Assembly: GCA_949358305.1 (NCBI GenBank)
Contig: OX442316.1
Location: 6,944,001 to 7,008,000, forward strand
Reading direction: 5' to 3'
Length of the DNA: 64,000 nucleotides
Source: Strigamia acuminata
Taxonomy: Eukaryota > Arthropoda > Chilopoda > Geophilomorpha > Linotaeniidae
Below, piece after piece: positions 49,750 through 60,733 of this stretch (positions are counted from its first letter, which is position 1; the number at the start of each line of letters is the position of its first letter). Under the pieces are notes generated by a model that searched no databases, was not told the DNA's origin, and was given only the letters and a program-made list of their open reading frames with translations. Position numbers and translations under genes: made by a program.

Positions 49750-50693
49750 CTGCAATACGTATACATTGAGACAAAATTGTTAGTCGTTCGAGAGTGAATC
49801 TTGATTTGGTGTTTGAAAAATTTCTATGGTAATGTTGTGGTGGATTGTTTTGGAATATTAAGTCGGGGACTTTCACGCTGTATATCTAAGAAAGTTTCTT
49901 ATTTTATATTGTGTGGTTAATTGCATAATTATTTTGGCCTTTGTGAGAAATTTAAAGAATAGTTTTTTTTTACAATTTCATTGTAATGTAAAATTTTTAT
50001 CTTTTTAATTACAATTTTTTTTTAATTCAATGAAATGAAAGGAGGTAATTTCACATTCACAAATTGCAAAATCGTGATTGGTAAAATTAATTTTGTGAAT
50101 GAAAAGCTTAAAGCTATTTAGAAATTGATAAATATATTGCTTTTGGATTAAAAAAAATCTTATGTTAAGATGTTAATGTCATAAAATATCACTTTTTCTT
50201 ACCTTGAACTTCACCACAGAGTTGAAATGATGCTGAAGGTCGTGTTTCTCTTCCTCTTGTGTGTATCCCAACCCTTCACTTTTAAACCAATCTCACTTCT
50301 TAGTTAAAATTCCACCAATGGGAATGTGGGCTGCATTAGTGAAACCGGGCATGCAACTGGATATGTGGAATTTGTATTGTGATTGAGTAAGGGGAATATG
50401 ATTAACGTCTAAGATGGGGAATTCCATGAACTTCGTCAAGTTCGTTGACTATACTCATCAAATGACTTCCGAGTTCACCATCTGCTATAAATCAGACAAT
50501 AAATTCACACCTGATAATGCTGGCGACAGTATTTTAAGATTGAAGCAGATGATTAAGTCTCACGTCAACAAATGCAAATTTTGAAATTTTACATTTACGT
50601 CTACAAACTCAAGAAATGACACATTTGTAATTTATTATCTCATGGTTATGTCCGAGGTAGATACAAGTATTAAGGTTACCGGTATTTCGATTT
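49750..50693. other. Peritrophin 5' UTR/promoter region and 3' UTR of next minus-strand gene
   Basis: A minus-strand donor (TTCAAG|GTAAGA) near 50206 marks a probable non-coding first exon of the peritrophin gene at about 50206-50330. A 26-codon + strand ORF at 50231 that looks like a signal peptide overlaps this exon and is most likely chance. Confidence 0.4.
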
Positions 50694-51569
50694 TCATTTC
50701 TTTTTTGATACTTTTTCTTTGCCAATGCGAGGTATTTCTTTTTTGCCAACAAAAGCAACTTCTCTTTTAGCAACGAATTTTACTTCTTTTTTGGCAGCAA
50801 GAATTTTCGTTGCAACTTGAGCATAATTTTTGCTCCAGCCACTCATTTTCCACATGACTGCTGCTTTAGCCAAAACTTTTAATGCATCGCAACAAACTTC
50901 CATCGATTGAACTTGTCTCATCATCGGTACATTGCCCGTCATCAATGATACTAAACTGTAACACGCCCAACGACAAAGTAAATCCGATTTTTTTCCGATT
51001 AGAATTGCGCTCAAAATATTCAAGTAATTTCTATTCGTCAAAATAATGCCCTGTAAAAAAGATGAAAAAACCAGATAAACATATATAAATTATAATATTT
51101 TTATGCCAAAATATTACCTCGTTGACAGGACAGTTCCAACAGACTAGTGTGACGTATTGTATGATAAACACCTTGGTTTGCAGTGAAGACCCCACGTGGT
51201 CTAAAATGAGAGACATGTGCGGAATCAACCGACCTGCCAAGGAAGTTAAATTACTTCCTCCTGAAAGAACAACATGATAATTCATTTTATAAATAGAGTT
51301 AAGGACGGAAAAAGGTTGTTGTTGTTGTGAAAGAGTTTTTCACCGGAGTAGACAGTTATTGATAATTGGTTAATTTTTTCGTCAAATTTGTCTTCGCTGC
51401 AATTTTCGTCGCACATTGCTTGCACAAGAGTAACAAAATCTTCGAGACTTCGATGCCTGTAACTTTTGGATTCAGCTTCATTTAGTTCATCAAACACGTC
51501 TTCCAGTTTCAACATGATTTCGAATTGGATTTTTTTCCTAAACACTCGCCATTTTGTTCTGGCAGCCAT
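50694..51569 (-). CDS. Unrecognised helical protein, possibly ARM-like (241 aa)
   Basis: Exons in order 51569-51344, 51260-51118, 51050-50694, all with GT-AG sites and consistent phase. The N-terminus (MAARTKWRVFRKKIQFEIML) is basic and could be amphipathic. The body alternates hydrophobic helices (LTSLAGRLIPHMSLILDHVG, then FIIQYVTLVCWNCPVNE, LLCRWACYSLVSLMTGN) with a spacing like armadillo/HEAT repeats. The C-terminus is a Lys-rich tail (KKEVKFVAKREVAFVGKKE) made of a near-repeat of about eight residues. There is no signal peptide and no clear membrane segment. I do not recognise the family; ARM-like is only an impression from the helix pattern. Confidence 0.6.
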
Positions 51570-52185
51570 ATCTTTGCTGTTTGCTAATATTTAGTTATTT
51601 ATTTATTGTAATTAGGACGCCATGGCCATCACTTTACACATTACACAGGCACGAACATGTGTAAAGGTGTGGCCATTTTAAGCGGTTGTAGCGCTATCTG
51701 CAAGTGAATTACATTAGCTACCTATTATTGAGATCAGACGATCATAACCCATTGATCTGGGATGGTTACACCTCATTTTGCATCCACATTTATCCATCAT
51801 AATTAAAAATTAATATTTAATTCAATAATCACACAACACATGACCTAAAATTATCCCAATTGAAACTGACAAAGTTCAATGCTGTATGAATATGATAATG
51901 ATCTGATTGTTATTATATTTCGAAAATTATTTAGGAATTGATAGCATTGATTAAAAGAACACTATTTCGGTAATTACGAGATATACTGTATCTTTAAATT
52001 AAAATTCAATGGGTTTCTATTTAATCGTAGGCGTAGAACGTAACGCAGCTGTTGTGAATCATCATTCGTTTTATTTAATTCTGGTTGTATTCAATTTGAA
52101 ATTTACGTTCTTTTATCTTTCAAAAACATTTTCACTTATCAGCAGTAGGAACTAAAAGTTTAGCTGAAACTAAGTCTAATTTAAA

Positions 52186-52608
52186 ATGCTGTTCCATTGG
52201 AATATGGTGAGTTTTATTTTAAAAATTATTACATACATTTTTACTGATAATTAAATTATCATTAATTTTCCACATAATGTAGACGGGAAATAAAATTATA
52301 GCGATGTTCGCAGTTGCATTTGCACTAACGAGTTCCGTAGGACTACTTATGCAAATAAGACAATTCGATGTTCCAGGTACAACTTCTACGTTTATTTGTA
52401 GCATCACAACATAATTTACTCATCACTGTACTTCTTTAAAACAGTGGACGATCCTCGCGATTGCGAAATCTGCGGACCACAACTAGATAAGCAAATCCCA
52501 ATGCTCGTGACATTTTTGAACTTATTGTTAAGTACGGTGTTTATTCTTGTGTTACACGAAATACGTCACACTGTTACTGAAATTACACTTCTCCAATGGG
52601 TGCAATAG
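52186..52608 (+). CDS. Small two-pass membrane protein (92 aa), unrecognised
   Basis: Exons 52186-52206, 52283-52376 and 52445-52608, in phase and ending TAG. Two hydrophobic segments: NKIIAMFAVAFALTSSVGLL and PMLVTFLNLLLSTVFILVL. Between them is an acidic loop with CEICGP. It could be an anchor of a larger protein because the sequence following the stop (52596 onwards) opens another ORF that continues into the next gene. No splice in the correct phase connects the two. Confidence 0.5.
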
Positions 52609-53430
52609 GCTTTTTTTGCAGGTTGAAAGTACCATTTAATTATTATTATTATTTTTGTTTTCTAAATTCTAGATCGGCTGCCCCTATGCCTGTAACAGGA
52701 ATATGCAGTAGCTGTAAAGTGTCATTTGATGGAGCAAACATGAGCCGAGTTGGAAATTATTGCGTTATCTGGAAAATTGGCGGTTCCCGTGTGGTCAACA
52801 CGTTTGAACTGTTCACACCAAAGGTGGAACTCTCTTGTAAATGCAATCCAGTTTTCAGGTTAGTTATTTATTACCGGTACTTATTTTTTGTTGTTGGTGT
52901 GTACATGTGTATTTCTATTCAGTGGGAAAATCAATCCACCTGATGCTTTGTTTGAAAAGTTTCCCTGTTTAAATGATCTCAAGTCTGCTGTTTCCGCAAT
53001 GTCAACCGTCAACGATTTATCATTGGAAGCACTTGACATCTGCCAATCAACGGTTTCGGCCTCGTTTAATGAGACGACTCTAATCCGTGACCGACCTGAA
53101 GCAAAACTTAAGATATCAATTGATAATTTCCGGATTCGGATTGAAGCGAGAATTGATAAGCAACTTAATGCCATACATACGCTTGCTCGTTTATCGCACA
53201 TGAGTCCTAGGAATATTAACGTTTATTGTGACTTAGATCCTCCTTACAACAAGATGTGCGACTGCTTAGAAACCGAAAACATCCGAAAGTTAATTTTTTA
53301 TTTTCTTGAGGCTGCGTTACCGTGCATGGTACAAGACACTGTTCGAGTCGCTGGTTACAAAACGATCCGAGAAACTGCATTTTGTTTTCCGGATAAAAAA
53401 GTAACACTTTATAAGAACCCTATTGGGTAA
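52596..53430 (+). CDS. Unrecognised cysteine-containing protein, start uncertain
   Basis: Exons up to 52858 and 52923-53430. The frame is open from an ATG at 52596, but a clear acceptor (AATTCTAG) at 52673 indicates that the real first exon is upstream and unseen. The first part is Cys-rich (GICSSCKVSF, NYCVIWKIGGSRVVNTFELF, VELSCKCNPVF). The second is helical, with potential N-glycosylation (NETT), and ends with further cysteines (CDLDPPYNKMCDCLE, ALPCMVQDTVRVAGY). This looks extracellular, but no signal peptide is visible in this model. Family not recognised. Confidence 0.5.
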
Positions 53431-53663
53431 TTTTTAGATGTTGTGTGTGATCATTAACAATTAGCAACGAATTTTGTTATTGTTGTGTGTTTTTAACTCG
53501 TGTTGTAGCAATAAACAAACGATTTTTATTAGCGTGCTATTGTTTATCCACGATTTGGAGTTGGGGGAAAAAGGAATGTTATGTTCTTTAGATTGTTTTT
53601 GGTAGAATAGTTTTTTCTTTTATTTTTCTTTTTAATTATTTGTTATTACTAAGTCAAATCAAA

Positions 53664-54446
53664 ATGGAAGGCGCAGGTATGATAGAAGATTTAGTTTACT
53701 TAAATGTAGTTATATTTGCTAGCTGGAAAATGGTTTTTATTTTAGGCGGTGATGAATTTGAAGTTGTCGATTCGAAGTTCGATCATCAGTTTTCGAAGTT
53801 GCGGCAGGAAATCAAAGATCTTCGCAACCAATGTTTTCCTCAAGTGAGCAGAAATATTAATCTAGGAAAATTATTTTTTTTAATTTTTAAAAAAAATTAA
53901 AATAAATTTTTTATTCAAACTTTTTTATTTTTAAAGTCAGGTGACGCTAACCGCACTCTTGTCCAACCTGTTAAACGTCTTCTCAACTTCAGTGTTTTTC
54001 TGCTTTTGGTTCTTATGACACTTCCCGTAATGTTTGTTTTTTTCCTGCTCCAATTTCGTTGGATACTTCACTGTCCCGTAAGAGTACACTTCCAAAATGT
54101 ATATGTACAACTTATTGAATTATAATTTGTAAATTTTGTACAGTCACTTCCGGTAGAAGCAGTGGACAGTGAAGGAAAAGCGAGTGATATGGTTGCGTGC
54201 GAATTGGTACTGAAATCCGCATCGCCAACTTTGGGCTATTTTCTCAATTGCCTTATTATGTTGATGTCTATTGGTATCACAAACCTGATTGTCTGCTCTT
54301 TCCTGTACATCTGGAGTGCCCTTTTGGCGTTCAACAAAGGATCGCCAAAGTTAGGCTGGAAAGAATTCATTAATCCATTGAAAAGCGAGGAAGACGACGC
54401 GGAAGAAAAGGAAAAAGTTATTGATGAAATCAATAACTCTGATTAG
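53664..54446 (+). CDS. Unrecognised two-pass membrane protein (184 aa)
   Basis: Exons 53664-53676, 53746-53843, 53937-54077 and 54144-54446. The cytosolic N-terminus (MEGAGGDEFEVVDSKFDHQF) precedes a short coiled coil (KLRQEIKDLRNQ). Then come a strong hydrophobic segment (FSVFLLLVLMTLPVMFVFFL), a polar loop and a second long hydrophobic stretch (LNCLIMLMSIGITNLIVCSF onwards). The tail is acidic (KSEEDDAEEKEKVIDEIN). No family is recognised. Confidence 0.6.
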
Positions 54447-54774
54447 TTTGTCATCAGAATTAGCGAAAGATTGATTGTTGAAAGCCACAAATTAAATCGT
54501 CAAAATGTGTGTAAAAACGTAAAAACTTAAAAAAAATTGAAAGCGATGAATAAAAGTCAAAGATCATTGTGAAGAATCAAACATTTTGTAATGTGATTTT
54601 GGAAATAAATACACGCAATTGCGTTCAAACATGAAACTAAAGGCGTAATAAATTACTGTTATAAGTCAATGATGGATCTAGCATCGAGAACTGCTCGTGA
54701 TATAACAAAGATCATTATTAGAATTGGGTTGTATTGTTTTGCGAACTGCTTTGTTTATTATATTGGCTATTAAT

Positions 54775-57682
54775 ATGGTTGGTTATATTATTTTCGTATT
54801 GGTGTGGGGTATTGCGATTTTTGTTTATTGGTAATTCTTCTAAGCTTCATAATTATGTTTGTTTGTTTCTGTAACATTTGATGCAACTCTCACAGGTACA
54901 TGACCAAAGAATTCGGTTACTTAGAATCACAAGGTGTTAAGGTTACTAAAAAGCCAACTTTTTATTATGGAACGGAAGAAGCCAGGCCAACTAAGGTAAA
55001 TATTAGTTTGTCCTTTAGCCAACGTAAGAAATAAACAATTTTTGTGTTGTGTAGCCCATGCATTTGTTGGATTTGGAACTATACACAAAATTTGGCAAAG
55101 TATTTGGGTAAGTCAACTCGTTGAGTCGTTTGGAATTAATGTAAAAACTGATTGCAAATTCAAATTTTGTCAGTATTTATGAAGGCAGAATGCCAGGTCT
55201 AGTGGTTGCAGATCCTGACTTGATGAAGAGGGTTTTTGTTGAAGATTTTCATACGTTTCCTCACAAGAAAGTAAAGTTGTGAAATATTAAACATGCAAAA
55301 TTAAATAATAAGTTTAATAACGTAGCATTTTGTATATAAAAATACGCATCCATCACTGCATCAATGTGTTTCTAGTTTAAGAAATGAACCGTGGAGAAGA
55401 ACGCACACTGTTCTTGCGCAAATATTTTCGTTAGACAAACTTAAACAAGTAACTTGTGAATAAAATTAAATGTTTATCCTTAGTAAATATAAATCTAGTT
55501 AGTGCCATTAATGGTCGAAAGTGCTGAAGAATTAATTGCAGTCATCAATTCTGCTAAACGTGATGTCCACACTGGAGATATTGAAATCAACAGGTATTGA
55601 ATGACCATTTTATCTGTCAAATTGGAAATGTTTAATCATGACGTCATGTGTTGCAGATATGCGTTTTTATTCTCCGTTTCTATTGTAGCCAAGACAGTAT
55701 TTGCAATTGATGAAAGCATTTTTCAGCACGCCGATGACCATCCATTTTTAAAACATGCTAGAGTGATTCTACAACCAACGGATTTCGAACAGTGGGCCGA
55801 GAGTAATAGCTTAGAAAATTTAATTTTTCAAAGAAATTGCAATTTTCTTAAATAAATTTGCAGGATTTTTTCCTAATTTGTATACCTACAAAAAAGATGC
55901 TGTGAAATATTTTGTAGATTTAGCAAGAAGGATGATGTTGGAAAGACGAATGAAAATGACAGAAAAAGTTAGAATATTCCAATTCTGCTTTGATTTGCGT
56001 TTATTTGTTGCTTATTTACACTAGCAGAATAATTCGAGATTTGATTTTATGCAAATTCTTCTCGATGCACAAGAAGATGAAGAAATGCTGCTGAGGAATC
56101 CTCTTGCAAAAATATTACACCAACGATTGCCAAAATGTAAAAGATTTAATTCGTGCTTACAGATTTTGTTGTAATTACTTTTAATATCTTATTTATTTTT
56201 AGCATTACCTGACAAGATGATAATGGCCCATGTAGTAATTTTTATTTTTGTAGCTGTTCAGCCTGTTGCTTCTGCTGTGGTCTTCGCTCTTTACGAAATA
56301 GCTAAAAATCACGAAATTCAGGACAGTGCTGCATCTGAAATGACGAAATTTATTTCTGAAAATGAAGTAAAAAGCATTCTTGTTACCGGTAGTTCTTTGA
56401 AAAATCATACGAAATTCCGACATTTTAAGGGGATTGTAGATAGTTCAGTGTTGGCTAAACTGCGCTACACAGATAATCTTATAGCTGAAGTGCTGAGAAT
56501 GTACCCGCCTCTCGTAAGGTACCTATAACTGTTTTTATAACCAAAAATATGTATAAATTATTTTCAAATATTTATTATTATTAATATTTTTTACTTTTTA
56601 AATAAATTGGAACGAGAGACTGTGTGTGAAGCACTACCGATTACGAACATGCGTACTTAAACCTGGAATGTCAGTCATCATTCCTGTCTATTGCATTCAT
56701 CACGACCCTGAATTTTATCCTAATCCTTTCAAATTTGATCCTATGAGGTTTAATTTCCTTTTTATAATCCATTTTAAAATTCATTGATTATATTTTATTT
56801 TTAGATTTTGTGATAAGAGTCCACGTAACAGACCTCTTACATATTTGCCTTTTGGTTTGGGTCCAAGAAGATGCATTGGCAGAGAGTTTGCTTTACTGGA
56901 AATCAAAGTGGTTTTAATATATATTCTTCAGAATTACCACCTAAGATTGTGTCACGACGCGGAAGTAAAAAAAAATTCACCGAATAGAACATTTAACAAA
57001 CAATGATAATTTTAGAATTTGGAGTGCAAAGTGGAGAATTCTTATTTGAAACCAGCAAATGGGTTATGGATTCAAATCACTGATCGGGAAAAAATAGTTC
57101 CAAAACCAGTTGTTACTCCATTTCACAAATTCTTTATGGTAAGAGAGTGACTAATTTTTTATTTAATAAGGATGATGATTAATACCAGATTAAAAAGTCG
57201 GTCGGAAACTATAAATATTTGTAATGAGTGTAAATTGCGTAGCTTAAAAGTTAAGGGGCAGATTGGTTTACTTTACTCGGGGTGTTGCCACATGAGATAT
57301 TTCCGTGTATGTCGAAATGACAATCAAGTCTGCAACCTTCCTTGAAGTTCACAAAACAGAAATCCATAAAATAAATATTAAAACAATTAGATGTTAATTG
57401 CGGTATTGTCTCGTTATGACATTTCATCTCAATTGACATCATAATTAACTCTTGCAGTTTAGAAAACGACGCCACAGCGGTGCTTCGGAAACAAGTAACG
57501 ATGACGCCGACAACTTTCCCGATAAAGGACAGCAAACGATGAGTGTTGTGAAAATCTCGACACCGAGAGAGTCCATGTCAGAAATAGCAACCGAAGTAAA
57601 CAATATTCCAGATGTGTACCGAATTGAAAACAGCGAAATCATTCTGAACGAGGCATCTGAAGAGACAGAAGAGGTTGATTAG
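54775..57682 (+). CDS. Cytochrome P450, CYP3-clan-like, with degenerate I-helix and C-terminal extension
   Basis: Heme-thiolate enzyme anchored in the ER by VGYIIFVLVWGIAIFVYW. Fourteen exons: 54775-54830, 54896-54995, 55055-55107, 55174-55270, 55326-55448, 55499-55593, 55657-55802, 55864-55967, 56025-56136, 56203-56518, 56619-56747, 56805-56964, 57016-57138, 57458-57682; 612 residues (typical about 500). The order GYLESQGVKVTKKPTFYYG, EGRMPGLVVADPDLMKRVF resembles the CYP3 clan. K-helix EVLR (391-394), FDPMRF, and the heme loop FGLGPRRCIG with Cys467 are intact. The I-helix, normally AGxET, reads FVAVQPVAS (about 311-319), without acid or threonine. The C-helix WxxxR reads WRRTH. After the usual end comes a 74-residue acidic Ser/Thr-rich extension. 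Substrate unknown; it might not be a monooxygenase. Confidence 0.93.
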
Positions 57683-58029
57683 CACTTAATAATTGGTGGA
57701 AGTCATTTTGTATTCAGGTCACAGTTGTGACTGTAGAAATGGAGAAAGGGGGTTAACCTATCGCTCTCGGCCGTGTGTGTTCGTGACCCATTTAATAATT
57801 TTGATTCATACTTCAATAAAAACGAATTTATTTTCCTTTTGATCCTATCTTTTTTACGGCTAAGTTGCTTCATTGTACAGTAAATTGAAAGCATTTTGTC
57901 TATTTACTTTGGAAAAAGCAAACTTGTGACATGAGTTTGGTAAGAACAAAAGAGAAAGTCTTGACCTCATTTAGCTCTTGTATCGACATCACTTGACAAT
58001 CCAAACGTCAACTCACAACATCTCTGACG
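57683..58029. other. Intergenic, P450 3' UTR and PLA2 promoter
   Basis: Short spacer with an AATAAA-like signal (CAATAAAAAC, near 57814). No ORF with support. Confidence 0.5.
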
Positions 58030-58718
58030 ATGTGTGTGTTAACGTTGATTTTATTAATGTTGGTAACCGCAGGTGAGATGATTTATTCGAATCGATTAAG
58101 ACGTATTAATGCAGCGTTAGATTAATTATTTTTAGAAGCAAGTTTGTTGAGGCGATCATTAGAAGATATGGCCAGGATGGTAAGAGCAAGTACTGGTCAA
58201 AGCGCTCTTGATTTCAACGATTATGGAAATTATTGTGGATTGGGAGGAAAGGGAATTCCGGTAGATGGAATAGACAGGTATTTTGTAACTAAATTTATGT
58301 AAAAGTTTAATAGTTGTATAATTTGTTGACAGATGCTGCGCTATTCATGACAGATGTTATTCATATTTAAATAAAAATGGGTGTTTTCCTTATCTTATGC
58401 CTTATAGTTATGTGATTGAAGGACGCCATACACATTGTTGTACGTATAAAAATATAAATAAAAAAATTCGTAAATGTTAATGTATATTTTTTTAATTTAA
58501 GTTGAAACTGGTAATGCTTGCAGTGATATTACGTGTCACTGTGATAAGGAGTTGGCTGATTGTATATCTCATTTTCCTTATAATAGGCATTTTAAGCATT
58601 TGCCAGATAGAAGACCACTAATAGAAAATATTCTTGGGTATGTTTAAAAATGCTTGACCACTTGGTGAAAATACTAATCAAAACAAAATTATCAAATTTC
58701 AGGTTAAATTCGGATTAA
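58030..58718 (+). CDS. Secreted phospholipase A2, group I/II-like
   Basis: Calcium-dependent esterase cleaving the sn-2 acyl bond of phospholipids. Exons: 58030-58072, 58136-58277, 58333-58439, 58502-58637, 58703-58718; 147 residues. Signal peptide [16 protein letters not shown]. The Ca-binding loop is [15 protein letters not shown] and the active site is [11 protein letters not shown], both intact including His-Asp. A later cysteine-rich segment ([15 protein letters not shown]) matches the helix-3 region. The second residue of the calcium loop's YGCYC is Asn instead of Cys, and no terminal cysteine exists, so one of the usual disulfides seems lost as a pair. The final exon codes only four residues plus stop. 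A role in digestion or host defence is possible and cannot be decided here. Confidence 0.94.
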
Positions 58719-59052
58719 ATGATTGAATATAAAATTGTCATTTGTTCGTTGAATAAAATAATTAAAAAACCAAATTCAAGTTTCTAATTTTTTTTTACTT
58801 TTTTCATAATTTTTTATTTCAATTAATTTTAATCTGAAGTACAATAACGAGTAAACATTTCTGCCATTTCACGTCACGAGTTGAACAATGCCGTACTAGC
58901 ATTAACGTCGGAATTGTTCCCGCCAACGTTTTGCGAGTCCTAAATGAAATGACATTTTCGCAATTCGTTACAGGTGCTGCCAGATAACAGAAAAATCAGC
59001 CATAATTTCATCTTAAGATACTTTATTTACATTTTGTTTTCAGTTATCATTC
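58719..59052. other. PLA2 3' UTR and upstream of next gene
   Basis: A polyadenylation signal (AATAAAATAATT) is at about 58755. No ORF. A GC-richer patch around 58905-58930 may be the promoter of the next gene. Confidence 0.45.
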
Positions 59053-60733
59053 ATGGCTACTAAGACAGAGTGTAATTCTTCAGGAGCTGAAGATTCTGTA
59101 GAAGAAGAAGTCGGGTCACCTTCTGTGTCGGTTGGTTCCTCGAGTTCTGGTTTCAGTTACAACGCTGCTGCAAGCGGGGATAAGGATGCAAAATTAAATA
59201 AACGCACATTACCGACAGCCAGAACTCATCTTCCGCTAACGGTTCAAAAGGAAATGAGCAAACTTTTTGCAGCTAGTAATTAAAATTAGAATTTGTATTA
59301 AATATTTAAACAAAAAAAAATATTATTTAATAGGATGTGATGCCACGCAATCGGATCTAATTCCTTTCAAAGTCGTAATGGATATTATTCGTGAACATTT
59401 TATTTTATGCAACAAACCAGAATTACTGCGTGTGCTGATACGATTACTGTGTCAATACCAACCACTGCAAGGAGAAAAGGAATACAAGAAAGTAAAATTT
59501 ATTAAAATAAGAAATATTGTATATAAATATAAATATTTACATTTACAGCTCGTATCACTGTGCGAAGATTTACTTATAAGTGTCGACGAGGAAGTGCGAG
59601 ACGCCTTTTTATCGATGATTCCTGCTCCAATTGATTACAGACAAAATTTCCATCCGCAGACGAACATGATAGGCTGCGGGCATTTTATTAGGAACTCTGG
59701 ACGAAAGGAAGAGGAATCTAACCCCCTTGCAGAATTGTATACATTAATAACCGTATCTCAAGGAATTCTAATGGAAATTGTAATTCTTTTTTAGAGTTAA
59801 GCGTCCTTTGCTGTCATATCAAACAATGCCAGCTCCTTTATTTCAACAACCTTTTCTTAAACCAACTACAAACATTCAATCTAGAATTGCAAATCCGGAT
59901 CAAAGTAAAGAGTAATTAACGGGAATTGATTTTTAACGCATTAGCTCTGTTTCAGATGTGAATAAACCCGATTGCGATATGTTGAATAAGACGGGATCTA
60001 ATACGCAATTGGGACATTCTTCATGGCTGGGGTCAGTTTCAGCTTCGACAGCCTTACCGATGTCAGCAAACAACAGTTCTTTGATGTGGTTCGCTCGAGC
60101 TGCGTCTCAGTCTCCGTTGCATTCTCCGACGAGTCGCCATCAGGGCGGGGGAAATTCCAGGCATTCGTTACTAACGGCAAATATCTCGTCGCTGGTGCCG
60201 AATCTTTCGAATTTCAACCAGTTCGATAGTAAAAAGCAACAACTAATTCAACGGAAACAAGAGATTATCAAGAATATCGAATCGCTGACAAAGATGAAGA
60301 ATTTTGAAAGCGCTATTTCGTCGGATGTTGCGGGAGTTCCACACGATCCGGCGGCTTTGCTTCCGTCCAACTTCCCCATTTCATGCTTGAATGCGTCGAA
60401 TTACTGTGGGTTGCGCGCGACCAATTCAAGTAACCTTGATTTGTTGAGACATCCTTGCACAATTACTAATGATATTGCTGCCTGCTATTTGGAAAATGGA
60501 ATAGAGCAAGATAATAGGTTTGATTTGGTTTATTTTGATTGATTTTGATTTTATTTTTTTTAATTTTATTTAATTGATTATATTGTAGTTGTTATTTAGA
60601 ACAACTTTTGAAGCGCCCTGAAACTCCCGATTGCAGTGATCCATGGGGAAATGTGAAAAAACCTAGACGACAAAACAAACCTTGTCCGATTAATAGTTTA
60701 ATGAGTCGTAAAAAGAAGAAACCGAAGAAATAA
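59053..60733 (+). CDS. Unrecognised basic-tailed protein (461 aa)
   Basis: Exons: 59053-59275, 59334-59491, 59549-59736, 59795-59904, 59956-60517, 60589-60733, all in phase. The N-terminus is Ser/Glu-rich and disordered. From about residue 70 a helical block (RCDATQSDLIPFKVVMDIIR, ELLRVLIRLLCQYQPLQGE, LVSLCEDLLISVDEEVRDAF) looks like a small alpha-helical domain. Then follow a low-complexity Ser/Asn region, a coiled segment (DSKKQQLIQRKQEIIKNIES) and a C-terminus with TPDCSDPWGNVKKPRRQNKP and a terminal lysine cluster. It looks like a nuclear or RNA-associated protein, but I cannot assign a family. The intron at 59737-59794 is inferred from frame, since the exon would otherwise hit a stop at 59793. 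Confidence 0.75.

Noticed and set aside
50231..50311. Short + strand ORF resembling a signal peptide (MMLKVVFLFLLCVSQ)
   Set aside because: Only 26 codons, no following exon in phase, and it overlaps the likely 5' UTR exon of the minus-strand peritrophin gene.
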